Positions 7,883-16,506 of a stretch of DNA of 25,472 bases are shown piece after piece; the first letter of the stretch is position 1, and every line of letters begins with the position of its first letter. The notes under the pieces are model-generated. The model saw only the letters and a program-made list of their open reading frames with translations, had not been told where the DNA came from and did not search any database. The DNA is taken from the NCBI GenBank assembly GCA_019308525.1, contig JAFDIC010000047.1, forward strand, positions 1 to 25,472, written 5' to 3'. This DNA is from Deltaproteobacteria bacterium (GTDB lineage: Bacteria; Desulfobacterota; DSM-4660; Desulfatiglandales; HGW-15). Position numbers and translations under genes: made by a program.

Positions 7883-7894
7883 GATCACCTCCTT
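7883..7894 (-). promoter_or_regulatory. Perfect extended Shine-Dalgarno sequence in the binding-protein leader
   Basis: The minus strand reads AAGGAGGTGATC, the full 12-base complement of the 16S rRNA 3' end. It lies about 130 bases upstream of the chosen start at 7754. The nearest in-frame starts, GTG 7871 and ATG 7865, are 16-22 bases past the GGAGG core, longer than usual. It may be a ribosome standby site, an alternative start giving a long N-terminus, or chance. Confidence 0.4.
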
Positions 7895-8087
7895 TTGAAA
7901 AGAGTCCACCCTGCCGCTGAATTGCCCCAACCATCCAGCCAGTTCCTCTTTCCTTTTCGCTGCTGGTTAAGCTTCGGTCGAAAACCAGCCTCTGCGAACT
8001 ACCGCCGGTCTTCCACCGAATGGAACACTTCACACCCAGCAGCAGGTGGTAGCAAAAGGCCTCTCTATTCTTGAACAATATCCTCGA

Positions 8088-8173
8088 TGAGTCTATCTAA
8101 ATCGTTAGAGTGAGTCTGATCAATCAACCCGGTGAGTTAAGTGAAATCTGAAGTTCCTCTTTGTATAGACTCA
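8088..8173. promoter_or_regulatory. TGAGTCT repeats in divergent promoter region
   Basis: TGAGTCT occurs at 8088-8094 and 8111-8117 in the same orientation, 23 bases apart, and as AGACTCA at 8167-8173. The first and third extend to a 9-base perfect inverted pair (TGAGTCTAT at 8088-8096, ATAGACTCA at 8165-8173). Their place between divergent genes suggests a regulator site, but no regulator gene is adjacent. Confidence 0.35.
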
Positions 8174-8245
8174 GGCTCACCTTTTGTCAAGGATGAAAAT
8201 GGCCTCCTGTTTCAGAACCGGGAAGGCGAAAGAGCTTTCACGAAT

Positions 8246-8278
8246 AGCCCGTCTCTCACTGGAAACCAGTCACGGGCT
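8246..8278 (+). repeat. Hairpin in the leader of the GltI-like gene
   Basis: Outer arms AGCCCGT (8246-8252) and ACGGGCT (8272-8278) and inner arms ACTGG (8258-8262) and CCAGT (8266-8270) can form a 12-pair stem with an asymmetric internal loop and a three-base tip. It lies about 90 bases upstream of the start codon. It does not match a riboswitch class that I recognise. Confidence 0.4.
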
Positions 8279-8365
8279 TTGGGCTTGACCCCGGGAAGGA
8301 ATTCCTCTAAGGTTCGGTTCAGGGCCGTCGACCTGGATCTATATCAACAATGGAGAAGTGATAGG

Positions 8366-9226
8366 ATGAAAAAACACAAACTGGCAGTTATGTTCCTGAT
8401 TGTCCTCTTTGCCAGTCCCCTGTCAGCCAGGGAGCTGACAGGGACACTGAAGCAGATCAAGGAAACCGCTCGGATCAGAATCGGCTATCGCCCCTCTGAG
8501 CCACCCATGTCCTTTCTGGACAAAGAGGGCAAACCGGCCGGGTATTCCATTGATCTTGGAAAGTTTGTCGTAGAGGAAATTGAGAGGAAAATCGGCTCGA
8601 AGATAAAGGTTGTCTATGTCCCGGTCAATGCCAAGAATCGATTCAAGGCATTGACGCAAAACAAGATCGACATCCTCTGTGGATCTACCACCAAAACCCT
8701 GTCTCGCAGCGAACTCGTTGATTTTACGCTACTAACATTTGTCACAGGTGCATCACTGATGACCCTGAGAGAAGACAGGGCCACACAGGCCCAGGGCTTC
8801 AGCGGCAAGACAATCGGGGTCGTTAAGGGGACAACCACGGAGATTGCGTTGAGGAAATTGATCGAGGAAACCTCGACGGATACGAAAATACTGCTGTTCA
8901 ATTCAACAAAAGAAGGAATCGACGCCCTGCGGAGGAAGAAGATCCATGCTTTTTCCGCCGATCAGGTGGTACTTATTGGTATTGCCCTAAAAACCGGGAC
9001 TGACGTTGACTTCCTCATCGATGGCAATGTGTTCTCCTACGAACCCTTCGCCTTTGCCGTAAGACGAAACGATGCAGACTTTCGCCTTGTTGCGGACCGG
9101 GCGATATCCCGTCTTTGCCGAACAAAGAAGATACTCGAAATCTACGACAGGTGGATAGGGAGCTATGTCGGGCGGGGGCCGGGACTTTTCTCAGCCATGA
9201 TTGAACTCAATGCCATACCGGAGTGA
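8366..9226 (+). CDS. GltI-like amino-acid binding protein (family 3), orphan
   Basis: The protein has 286 residues from ATG 8366, with GGAG ten bases upstream and a signal peptide cleaved near LSA (residue 21). It has the family 3 binding fold: GYRPSEPPMSFLDKEGKPAGYSIDLG, split here by its strands, then ILCGSTTKTLSRSELVDF, where the STT and Arg match the acidic amino-acid pocket of glutamate/aspartate-binding GltI, and GVVKGTTTEIALRKL at the second lobe. The open frame reaches back to 8141 but this part lacks any family signal. No cognate permease or ATPase is next to it. It could serve a transporter encoded elsewhere or act as a sensor. Aspartate or glutamate binding is inferred from motif similarity only. 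Confidence 0.85.
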   Translation: MKKHKLAVMFLIVLFASPLSARELTGTLKQIKETARIRIGYRPSEPPMSFLDKEGKPAGYSIDLGKFVVEEIERKIGSKIKVVYVPVNAKNRFKALTQNKIDILCGSTTKTLSRSELVDFTLLTFVTGASLMTLREDRATQAQGFSGKTIGVVKGTTTEIALRKLIEETSTDTKILLFNSTKEGIDALRRKKIHAFSADQVVLIGIALKTGTDVDFLIDGNVFSYEPFAFAVRRNDADFRLVADRAISRLCRTKKILEIYDRWIGSYVGRGPGLFSAMIELNAIPE

Positions 9227-9676
9227 GGGGAATACGCGCAGCCCTTGATCCCGGCAACTTCCCCTGACGTGCGCTGCTTCAACCTGCATAACGTGGTGGG
9301 GCTCCAAGCCAGCGGAGACTCTTTTGCCCGACGCCGTCCATTCCCTCCCGCTCGACAGATTCAGGCCGGCGCCTCTCCTCCAAATTCACTTCGACGAGGG
9401 GAATGTCTATCCTGCCTGACCCGCCGATGGCATTGGACGCTTGCCCATGTCAAATCTCTCGATCTGGGATCGAACCGGGGCCGGGATTAGCACAAGGCAT
9501 TTGCGACAATTGAGCCTGAGATAATTGTTGAAATAATTGGGAAGAAATGTTATCAACCATTTCGGCATCTGGCGTACGACCCACGGCCCTTCGCCCCCCT
9601 TATTTTGTTGGCAAAACTTCAGCCGCGTCGTATCCTGCCTGGGTGACATTATCTTTTAAAAACCAAGGGGTTAACC
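9227..9676. other. 450-base gap without a supported gene; candidate efflux-operon promoter
   Basis: Translations of the small open frames here resemble nothing. Most of the stretch is GC-rich, with an AT-rich patch at 9515-9560. That patch holds TTGAGC (9510-9515) and AATAAT (9532-9537) 16 bases apart, a plausible sigma-70 promoter about 140 bases before the adaptor gene. No terminator for the upstream gene and no operator palindrome were recognised. Confidence 0.4.
9510..9537 (+). promoter_or_regulatory. Candidate promoter of the RND efflux operon
   Basis: TTGAGC at 9510-9515 matches four of six -35 positions and AATAAT at 9532-9537 matches five of six -10 positions, with a 16-base spacer. 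It lies in the only AT-rich patch of the gap upstream of the efflux genes. No regulator gene is adjacent. Confidence 0.33.
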
Positions 9677-10837
9677 ATGCAACAAACCAAGAGGCTCTCG
9701 AAGGTATATTGGATACCCGCCGCTGCCTGCCTGATTGGGATCCTGGCCCTCTTTCTCGTCTCCTGTGGGAAAAAAGAGGAAGAGTTGCCCAAGAAAGAGG
9801 TGGTCAGGCCGATAAAAATGCTCAAGGTGGCTTCCAGCGGCGAGGTCGCAAAACGCCGGTTTCCAGCCACGGTCAGAGCAGCCCAGAGGGTGGACCTAGC
9901 ATTTCAGGTGGACGGGACTCTTGTTGAGCTCAACGTGGATGAGGGGCAGAAAGTGAAAAGAGGGCAGCTTATCGCCCGCCTTGATCCCAGGGATTACGAG
10001 GCAAGCCTCCGGAACGCGGAGGCGCAGCTTGCAAAGGCCAGGGCGGCCCTGGAACGAGCCACGAGTGAATACAAACGCATCCTGAGGATCCGCAAAAAAG
10101 ATCCGGGCGCAGCAAGCCAGTCCATGGTTGACAGAAGGCGGGAGGCCGTGGACAAGGCCAAGGCTGAGATTGAAGCCCTTCAAGCCACTCTGGATGCCGC
10201 AAAACTACAGCTCAGTTACACCCATCTTCGAGCACCCTTCTCGGGTGTCATTGCCAAGAGACACGTGGAAAACTACCAGGAAGTTCGTCGCAAGCAACCC
10301 ATTGTGACACTCGATGACCTCTCTCACCTGGAACTCCTCGTGGATGTCCCGGAAAGCGTCATGGTCCCCATCAAAACCGGCTCCTTATCCCCTGTTGCTG
10401 AGTTCGCGTCCTCCCCCGGGAAGAAATACCCATTAACTATTAAGGAATATTCCACGCGAGCGGATCCAAAGACACAGACCTACCGCATCGTTCTCACCAT
10501 GCCCGCACCAAAGGATATAAGAATCCTCCCCGGGATGACGGCGACTGTCACGGGAGAAGCACCGGGTGTTCAAAGGGAAGAAGGAGATATGTTGGTCATC
10601 CCTGCTATTGCGGTTTTTTCGGACGAATCGGGCACGCCTCACGTATGGGTGGTCGACAGGGATACGATGACGGTCCAAAAGCGCAGGGTCAAGATCGGCG
10701 ATTTGACCGGGACAGACAGCATCCAGATCCTCTCCGGCCTCAAGGCCGGTGAAATGATCGCCATAACGGGTGTCAGTCGGCTCCGGGAGGGGATGAAGGT
10801 CCGCGACCTGGCCCAGTTGGAGGGCTATGGGAAATGA
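9677..10837 (+). CDS. RND efflux periplasmic adaptor (membrane fusion) lipoprotein
   Basis: The protein has 386 residues. AAGGGG lies six bases before ATG 9677. The N-terminal hydrophobic stretch ends in LVSC with Cys30, a lipobox, so the protein is probably tethered to the inner membrane. Residues about 65-100 (FQVDGTLVELNVDEGQKVKRGQLIARLD) and 210-230 (LRAPFSGVIAKRHVENYQ) form the split lipoyl domain, around an alpha-helical hairpin at about 105-185. Beta-barrel and membrane-proximal domains follow. It joins the inner-membrane pump to the outer-membrane factor. Its stop overlaps the pump start by four bases (ATGA), indicating translational coupling. The substrate cannot be told from sequence. 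Confidence 0.93.
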   Translation: MQQTKRLSKVYWIPAAACLIGILALFLVSCGKKEEELPKKEVVRPIKMLKVASSGEVAKRRFPATVRAAQRVDLAFQVDGTLVELNVDEGQKVKRGQLIARLDPRDYEASLRNAEAQLAKARAALERATSEYKRILRIRKKDPGAASQSMVDRRREAVDKAKAEIEALQATLDAAKLQLSYTHLRAPFSGVIAKRHVENYQEVRRKQPIVTLDDLSHLELLVDVPESVMVPIKTGSLSPVAEFASSPGKKYPLTIKEYSTRADPKTQTYRIVLTMPAPKDIRILPGMTATVTGEAPGVQREEGDMLVIPAIAVFSDESGTPHVWVVDRDTMTVQKRRVKIGDLTGTDSIQILSGLKAGEMIAITGVSRLREGMKVRDLAQLEGYGK

Positions 10838-13800
10838 ATCTCGCTGAACTCAGCATCCGGAAAAGCGTAATCACCTGGGTGATGACCATCCTGTTCGTGG
10901 TCGTTGGATCGATCTCTTTTGACAGCCTCAGCCGCCTGGAAGACCCCGAGTTCACCATCAAGGAGGCGATCGTTCTCACGCCATACCCTGGAGCCTCTGC
11001 CGCGGAAGTGGAAAAGGAAGTCACGAACGTTATTGAAAAGGCCATCCAGCAGCTGGGGCAGCTCAACTGGATCGAATCACGCTCTTCCAGGGGCATGTCC
11101 CAGATCAAAGTCCGAATCAAGGACCAGTACGACAAATATTCGCTCCCCCAGGTCTGGGATGAGCTGCGCCGCAAGGTCAATGACTACCAGGCCCAGCTCC
11201 CCCCCGGCGCCGGTCCTTCCACAGTAAACGATGATTTCGGGGATGTGTACGGGGTCTATCTGGCAATCACCGGTGAAGGATACACATACAGGGAGATCTA
11301 TGAGTTTGCCAAATTCCTCCAGCGCGAATTGCTCCAGGCCCAGGACGTCAAGAAAATCGTCCTGTACGGGGTTCAGCATGAGGCCGTCTATGTGGAGATG
11401 CGCCGGGAAAAGATGGCCGAACTGGGCATCTCCCAGCAGGACATCTACAATGCCCTGGCGGCAAAGAACCTGCCTGTCACTTCAGGATACCTCACCCTGG
11501 GCAAGGAATACATCCCGGTAAACCCCACGGGTGAATTCAAGTCCGAGAAAGAGTTTGGTGATCTCCTGGTGAGGGGCAGGGGTTCCAGGTCCGGGAGCCT
11601 GGTCTACCTGAAAGACGTGGCCGACATAAAGCGGGGCTACAAGGACCCTCCCGACAATCTCATGCGTTACGATACAAAACCGGCGATAGGCCTGGGTGTC
11701 TCAACGGTACTGGGCGGCAATGTGATCACCATGGGCAAGTCACTGGCCGAGCGCCTCAATGAACTGGAAGAATTGGCGCCATTGGGGATGGAGATTCACC
11801 CAATCTATCTTCAGACCGAAGCGGTGACCAAATCCATCAATGCCTTCCTGGTCAACCTGGCCGAGGCAGTGGGGATAGTGGTTCTGGTCCTCCTCATTTT
11901 CATGGGCCTGCGGAGTGGTTTGATCATCGGCGCGGTACTGTTTGTGACGATCATGGGGACATTCATATTCATGGCCATGGGAGGCGTGACCCTTGAAAGG
12001 ATTTCTCTCGGGGCACTTGTGATCGCCCTGGGCATGCTGGTCGACAATGCCATTGTGGTCACAGACGGGATGAGAGTCAGGATGGCCCAGGGGATCGACG
12101 CCCTCAAGGCGGGCCGTGACGTGGTAGGGCAGGTGGGCATGCCATTACTGGGCGCCACCCTGATCGCAGTTGCCGCTTTTGCCGCCATAGGTACTTCCCA
12201 GGACTCCACGGGTGAGTATTGCCGGACCCTGTTCTCCGTGATCCTCATCTCTCTGACATTGAGCTGGCTTACAGCGGTGACTGCAACGCCGCTCTTTTGC
12301 AAGACGTTCCTGAAAACAAAGTCCAAAGATGAAGCCAAGGGCCAAGAGCCGAAGGACCCCTATGGTGGGGGGATCTATCGACTTTACCGTGGCTTCCTTG
12401 TCATTTCAATGCGATTTCGATGGCTGACGGTTGCCGTCGTGATCGCCCTGTTCGCTCTTGCCGTGATGGGATTCGGGCAGGTGAAGAAAAGCTTCTTTCC
12501 CGATTCCACTACGCCCCAGTACTACATCGATTTCTGGTTTCCCGAGGGCACCAGCATCCATGAGACGGCCCGTGAAATGGAACGGGCTGAAAAATACCTG
12601 GCAGGCCAGGAAGGTGTTGAGCACACCATCACGTTTATCGGCGGGGGACAGGTACGCTTTCTGCTGACTTACTCTCCCGAGTCCCCCTATTACAGTTTCG
12701 GCCAGATACTTGTGAAGGTGAAGGACTACAAGAAGATCCCTTCCATGATGCAAGAGGCCCAGCAGGCACTGGAGGAGATGTTTCCCCAGGCCCTCATAAA
12801 TACTCGAGCCTTCATCCTCGGCCCTTCCACCGGGGGCAAGATCCAGTTGCGGATCTACGGTCCGGATCCTGAAGAGTTGAGGAGACTGGGAGCAAAGGCC
12901 GAAGCCGTTTTTCTGGACGACCCGGTCTCGAAGGCCGTGCGCAACGAATGGCGTACCAAGATCAAGGTGGTCAGGCCCCAAATGGCGGAAGTGCAGGCCC
13001 GCAGGGCCGGAATCGATCGTCCTGACCTGGCAAGAGCGATCGAGTCCGCCATCGAAGGGAGCAGGGTGGGCGTGTACCGGGAAAGGGATGAACTGCTCCC
13101 CATTATTGCCCGGTCCCCGGAAGCAGAGCGACATGACCTGAGAAACCTGTACTCTATTCCGGTATGGAGCCCTGCCGCCCAGAAGATGATCCCGGTAGGT
13201 CAAGTCATAACGGGATTTGAAGTGGAGTTCGAAGACCCCTATATCTGGCGGCGCGACAGGACAAAGATGCTGAAGATCCACGTGGACCAGAGGACGGGGC
13301 TGGCCAGCGAGCTCTTTGCCAGGGTCAAGCCAGAGATCGAGCAGGCCCTTGGCGTGGATGTGGAACAGAAACTGGGGAAGTCAGTTAGTCCAGAGGAATG
13401 GGATGCGTCCACCATCCCGGTCCGAGACCAGGATGTGCTGCCCCTGAAAAACATGCCCGGCTACTACATGGCCTGGGGTGGCGAGGCGGAGGACTCGGCT
13501 AGGGCGAGTGCGTCTCTCGCCGGTTACATGCCCATCTTTTTCGGACTTATGATCCTGCTGGTTATTGTCCTGTTCAACTCCATCAAGAAGACGCTCATTA
13601 TCTGGCTCACCGTCCCGTTGGCTATCATCGGGGTTACGGCCGGCTTGCTACTGTTCAAGCAGCCCTTTGGGTTCATGCCGCTTCTGGGCCTTATGAGTCT
13701 GTCCGGAATGTTGATCAAGAACGCCATTGTGCTCATCGACCAGATCGGCATTGAGATGAAGAGCGGAAAGGCTCCCTTTCAGGCTATCGTGGACTCGGGC

Positions 13801-14016
13801 GTGAGCCGTCTGATCCCTGTTTCCATGGCAGCCTTGACCACGATTTTGGGGATGATGCCGCTTTTGCAAGACGCCTTTTTTGTCTCCATGGCAGTCACCA
13901 TCATGTTCGGGCTGGGATTTGCTACGGTACTGACGCTGGTGGTGGTCCCGGTCCTCTATTCGATCTTTTTCAGAGCACCTTACGAGAAGACCCAGGCAAG
14001 CCCGAACGCCCGGTAA
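10834..14016 (+). CDS. RND multidrug efflux pump, inner-membrane subunit (AcrB-like)
   Basis: The protein has 1060 residues, the normal length for hydrophobe/amphiphile RND pumps. It has the first membrane helix at about 12-30, the porter-domain start LTPYPGASAAEVE, a helix 2-6 block near 335-490, a second porter domain and a second membrane block near 890-1045. Helix 4 reads GMLVDNAIVV, giving one of the two proton-relay aspartates of AcrB (Asp404, followed by Asn405); helix 10 has LIKNAIVLID with Lys962. The single-Asp form is common in this subfamily. It exports substrates using the proton gradient. It is coupled to the adaptor by a 4-base overlap and followed by the outer-membrane factor gene. 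Substrate range is unknown. Confidence 0.94.
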   Translation: MNLAELSIRKSVITWVMTILFVVVGSISFDSLSRLEDPEFTIKEAIVLTPYPGASAAEVEKEVTNVIEKAIQQLGQLNWIESRSSRGMSQIKVRIKDQYDKYSLPQVWDELRRKVNDYQAQLPPGAGPSTVNDDFGDVYGVYLAITGEGYTYREIYEFAKFLQRELLQAQDVKKIVLYGVQHEAVYVEMRREKMAELGISQQDIYNALAAKNLPVTSGYLTLGKEYIPVNPTGEFKSEKEFGDLLVRGRGSRSGSLVYLKDVADIKRGYKDPPDNLMRYDTKPAIGLGVSTVLGGNVITMGKSLAERLNELEELAPLGMEIHPIYLQTEAVTKSINAFLVNLAEAVGIVVLVLLIFMGLRSGLIIGAVLFVTIMGTFIFMAMGGVTLERISLGALVIALGMLVDNAIVVTDGMRVRMAQGIDALKAGRDVVGQVGMPLLGATLIAVAAFAAIGTSQDSTGEYCRTLFSVILISLTLSWLTAVTATPLFCKTFLKTKSKDEAKGQEPKDPYGGGIYRLYRGFLVISMRFRWLTVAVVIALFALAVMGFGQVKKSFFPDSTTPQYYIDFWFPEGTSIHETAREMERAEKYLAGQEGVEHTITFIGGGQVRFLLTYSPESPYYSFGQILVKVKDYKKIPSMMQEAQQALEEMFPQALINTRAFILGPSTGGKIQLRIYGPDPEELRRLGAKAEAVFLDDPVSKAVRNEWRTKIKVVRPQMAEVQARRAGIDRPDLARAIESAIEGSRVGVYRERDELLPIIARSPEAERHDLRNLYSIPVWSPAAQKMIPVGQVITGFEVEFEDPYIWRRDRTKMLKIHVDQRTGLASELFARVKPEIEQALGVDVEQKLGKSVSPEEWDASTIPVRDQDVLPLKNMPGYYMAWGGEAEDSARASASLAGYMPIFFGLMILLVIVLFNSIKKTLIIWLTVPLAIIGVTAGLLLFKQPFGFMPLLGLMSLSGMLIKNAIVLIDQIGIEMKSGKAPFQAIVDSGVSRLIPVSMAALTTILGMMPLLQDAFFVSMAVTIMFGLGFATVLTLVVVPVLYSIFFRAPYEKTQASPNAR

Positions 14017-14104
14017 CGGGGGCTTTTCCGGGAACCCACGACCGGCAGGGCCGGGCGAGCTTTTCTCCGTGGGGGGTTTCATGCATCCGAAAGGAGTATG
14101 GATT

Positions 14105-15646
14105 ATGTGGAAAAGGAAAATTGTCTGCCGATGTTTGACCGTGGTGGGCGCAGCGGTGCTTATTGCGGGCGGATGTGCCGTGGGCCCGGACTATGTCAAG
14201 CCGCCTGCACCGCAGCAGAAGAAATGGCTCGAAGAGAAGGATCCCAAGATCAGGACCGAACCCGGGGATTTCACCCAGTGGTGGACGGTGTTCAATGACC
14301 CTGTACTGAATGCCCTTGTCGACACCGCCTACCAGCAAAACCTGTCTCTTCGGATCGCGGGCATCCGCATCCTGGAGGCCCGCGCAAGGTTGGGAATACT
14401 TACAGGGAGGCTCTACCCTCAACTCCAGCAAGGGAAAGGGGCTATCAGTTACATCAGCACGAGCGAAAACGCCGCAAATACTACGCCCGGTTTTGATTTT
14501 GGTTACAGCGAAGCCAATCTCGGTTTTGACGCTGCGTGGGAGCTGGATTTCTGGGGCAAGTTCAGGCGCGCCGTGGAATCTGGTTACGGGACCCTCGACG
14601 CCTCCATTGCAGGCTACGACGACATCCTCGTTACTCTCACGGCCGACGTGGCCCGCACCTATGTGCTCATCCGGACATTTGAGGAACGACTGGTCGTTGC
14701 GCGACAAAACGTGAAGATTCAGGAGCGATCCTTGAGAATTGCCCGGGTGCGTTTCGAGGGCGGAGAGGTGAGTGAACTGGATTTGCAACAGGCCAAATCC
14801 CTGTTGCGCGACACCCAGGCCCTTATCCCGGGGCTGGAAGCAGGCCTGCGGAAGGCCAAGAACTCTTTGAGCATCCTGCTGGCCCAGGTGGCGGTGGGGC
14901 TCCCGGCGGAGCTGTTGCGCCGACGACCGGATATTCGTGCCGCAGAGCGCCGACTTGCTTCACAGAGCGCCCTGATCGGGCTTGCAAAGTCGGATCTTTA
15001 TCCCGCGTTTACACTTTTTGGCTCCATCGGACTGCGCGCCTCAGATGCCGCGGTAACCGCAGCCGGGTTTCCTGCCGGGAGTTCACTGAGTGACCTGTGG
15101 GATTCTGACAGCCTGGAGTTCTTCGGAGGCCCCGGGTTCACCTGGAATATCTTCAATTACGGGCGAATCAAGAACCGGGTGCGGGTTCAGGATGCCCGCT
15201 TCCAGCAACTGGCGGTCAACTACAAAGACACGGTCCTCAGGGCCGCCCGGGAGGTGGAGGATGCCATGGTTGCCTTCCTTCGGTCCCAGGAAGAAGTGCG
15301 GTTCCTGACGGAGAGCGTTGCTGCGGCAAAGCGTTCCGTTGATATCTCCATGATCCAGTACCGTGAGGGGCTGACTGATTACCAGCGGGTCCTGGATGGG
15401 CAACGATTCCTGACACAACAGCAGGACCTCCTCACATCAAAACAGGGAGATGTGGCCATCAACCTGGTTGCCATTTACAAGGCCCTGGGCGGTGGCTGGC
15501 AGATCCGGGAAGGCAAGGATTTCGTACCCGAACAGATCAAGGTGGAAATGCAACAGCGCACGGACTGGGGAGATCTCCTGTCGCCCGAGAAACTGGAGAC
15601 GCCTCCCGACAAAGAGCGCCTGAAGTGGCGGTCGCCTGATTGGTAG
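14105..15646 (+). CDS. Outer-membrane efflux factor lipoprotein (NodT/OprM family)
   Basis: The protein has 513 residues from ATG 14105, preceded by AGGAG at eight bases; an in-frame GTG/ATG 36 bases upstream is less likely. The signal ends in IAGGC (Cys24) followed by the hallmark AVGPDY, so it is an outer-membrane lipoprotein. Family marks include WWTVFNDPVLNALV, AAWELDFWGKFRRAVES, and GLPAELLRRRPDIRAAERRL. The linker normally found between the first repeat (ending LSILLA) and GLPAELL is about 20 residues shorter than usual. A 48-residue tail follows the usual ALGGGW end; similar tails are known in relatives. It forms the TolC-like exit duct for the upstream pump. Confidence 0.92.
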   Translation: MWKRKIVCRCLTVVGAAVLIAGGCAVGPDYVKPPAPQQKKWLEEKDPKIRTEPGDFTQWWTVFNDPVLNALVDTAYQQNLSLRIAGIRILEARARLGILTGRLYPQLQQGKGAISYISTSENAANTTPGFDFGYSEANLGFDAAWELDFWGKFRRAVESGYGTLDASIAGYDDILVTLTADVARTYVLIRTFEERLVVARQNVKIQERSLRIARVRFEGGEVSELDLQQAKSLLRDTQALIPGLEAGLRKAKNSLSILLAQVAVGLPAELLRRRPDIRAAERRLASQSALIGLAKSDLYPAFTLFGSIGLRASDAAVTAAGFPAGSSLSDLWDSDSLEFFGGPGFTWNIFNYGRIKNRVRVQDARFQQLAVNYKDTVLRAAREVEDAMVAFLRSQEEVRFLTESVAAAKRSVDISMIQYREGLTDYQRVLDGQRFLTQQQDLLTSKQGDVAINLVAIYKALGGGWQIREGKDFVPEQIKVEMQQRTDWGDLLSPEKLETPPDKERLKWRSPDW

Positions 15647-15713
15647 CCCCACCCTGTAGACAACAGCACCCAACCGGCGCAAGGTGGTGGGTTTTGAGGA
15701 GAAGGCTAACGGT

Positions 15714-16382
15714 ATGCTCAAGGAGATTCGGATCCCATTTACACATGTGCGTATCGGCAGATTTCTCTTTTTGCTTATCTCCATGCTGCTCATGTTTGGC
15801 CTCCGGCCCTTTCTGGAGGGTCATTTCCGCATTACCATTCTCATGGATATCTTTTTTCTCGCGATCCTCCTCTCCGCGGTCTATGCCGTTGCCCAAAAAT
15901 GGAGCACCCTGGTCATAGCATTGTTCCTTCTCCTGGGGACCCAAGCCATGTGGTGGTTGGGTCCCCTCATGAATGTCCCCTCCCCGGAAGCGCTTGGCAA
16001 TATCCTTGGATGTCTCTTGCTGGCATATACGGCCACGTTGATGCTTGTCTATCTGTTCAAGGAGGACAGGATTACGCTCGATATGATTGTGGGGGCGATT
16101 TGTGTCTATTTCCTGATGGGATTGATCTGGAGCCTGGTCTTTTCCACCCTCGAGATATTCCAGCCCGGCTCTTTCCAAATACCCCGGGGATCAACCGATC
16201 GGACGGCCTTCACCTATTACAGTTATGTGACTCTCACCACGCTGGGTTACGGGGATATAACACCCCTGAGCCCTCCTGCGCGATCTCTGGCCCTTTTGGA
16301 GGCCATAATGGGCCAGCTTTACCTTGCCGTTCTCATCGCCAGGATGGTGGGAATTCACATCGCACAGTCGAGTCGCTCGTAG
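15714..16382 (+). CDS. Six-helix ion channel with potassium selectivity filter
   Basis: The protein has 222 residues from ATG 15714, with GAGGAGAAGG upstream; GTG 15684 is a longer alternative. There are about six hydrophobic helices (near 14-35, 39-60, 64-83, 93-115, 123-147, 186-210). Between the last two is the pore segment YVTLTTLGYGDITP with filter TLGYGD (176-181), which selects potassium in known channels. Helix 4 has no arginine ladder, so voltage sensing is unlikely, and there is no cytoplasmic RCK or cyclic-nucleotide domain. It lies 67 bases after the efflux operon and 124 before the lipid-transport operon, on the same strand. It may balance charge or sense the membrane; this is speculation. 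Confidence 0.85.
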   Translation: MLKEIRIPFTHVRIGRFLFLLISMLLMFGLRPFLEGHFRITILMDIFFLAILLSAVYAVAQKWSTLVIALFLLLGTQAMWWLGPLMNVPSPEALGNILGCLLLAYTATLMLVYLFKEDRITLDMIVGAICVYFLMGLIWSLVFSTLEIFQPGSFQIPRGSTDRTAFTYYSYVTLTTLGYGDITPLSPPARSLALLEAIMGQLYLAVLIARMVGIHIAQSSRS

Positions 16383-16506
16383 TTCAACGGGGAGGGAGCT
16401 TCAAAGCGTCGGCGCAAGGCCTGGGATGTTGGGGAGGGGAGCCGGAGGAACACGGAAAGCTGCCAACAAGGGAGTTGTTCTCAGTATTTATCCCTATGGT
16501 TATCAG

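Larger units (their letters stand above)
7755..8365. other. Divergent intergenic region with repeats and hairpin, no gene supported
   Basis: This 611-base stretch separates the importer operon (leftward) from the GltI-like gene (rightward). Both neighbouring frames stay open for some distance into it, but their translations look like no protein family. It holds a strong Shine-Dalgarno-like block at 7883-7894, TGAGTCT repeats at 8088-8173 and a hairpin at 8246-8278. A weak promoter candidate for the rightward gene is TTGAAC (8071-8076) with TATCTA 17 bases on (8094-8099). Promoters for both directions must lie here, but none is clear. Confidence 0.5.

Noticed and set aside
7881..7896. Remnant of a 16S rRNA 3' end on the plus strand
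   Set aside because: Only about 13 bases match and the preceding helix sequence is absent; a Shine-Dalgarno sequence on the minus strand explains it.
9459..9490. tRNA T-arm-like sequence (GGTTCGATCCC on the minus strand)
   Set aside because: No matching stems or anticodon arm around it.
12406..13281. 291-residue open frame antisense to the RND pump
   Set aside because: It mirrors the codon bias of the pump gene, has no family signal and no ribosome site.
13970..14788. 272-residue open frame antisense to the outer-membrane factor
   Set aside because: Shadow of a well-supported gene with no recognisable domain.
15647..15696. Possible terminator (CCCACC with GGTGGG then TTTT)
   Set aside because: The loop is long, the T-run short, and the stem overlaps the leader of the channel gene; too weak to call.
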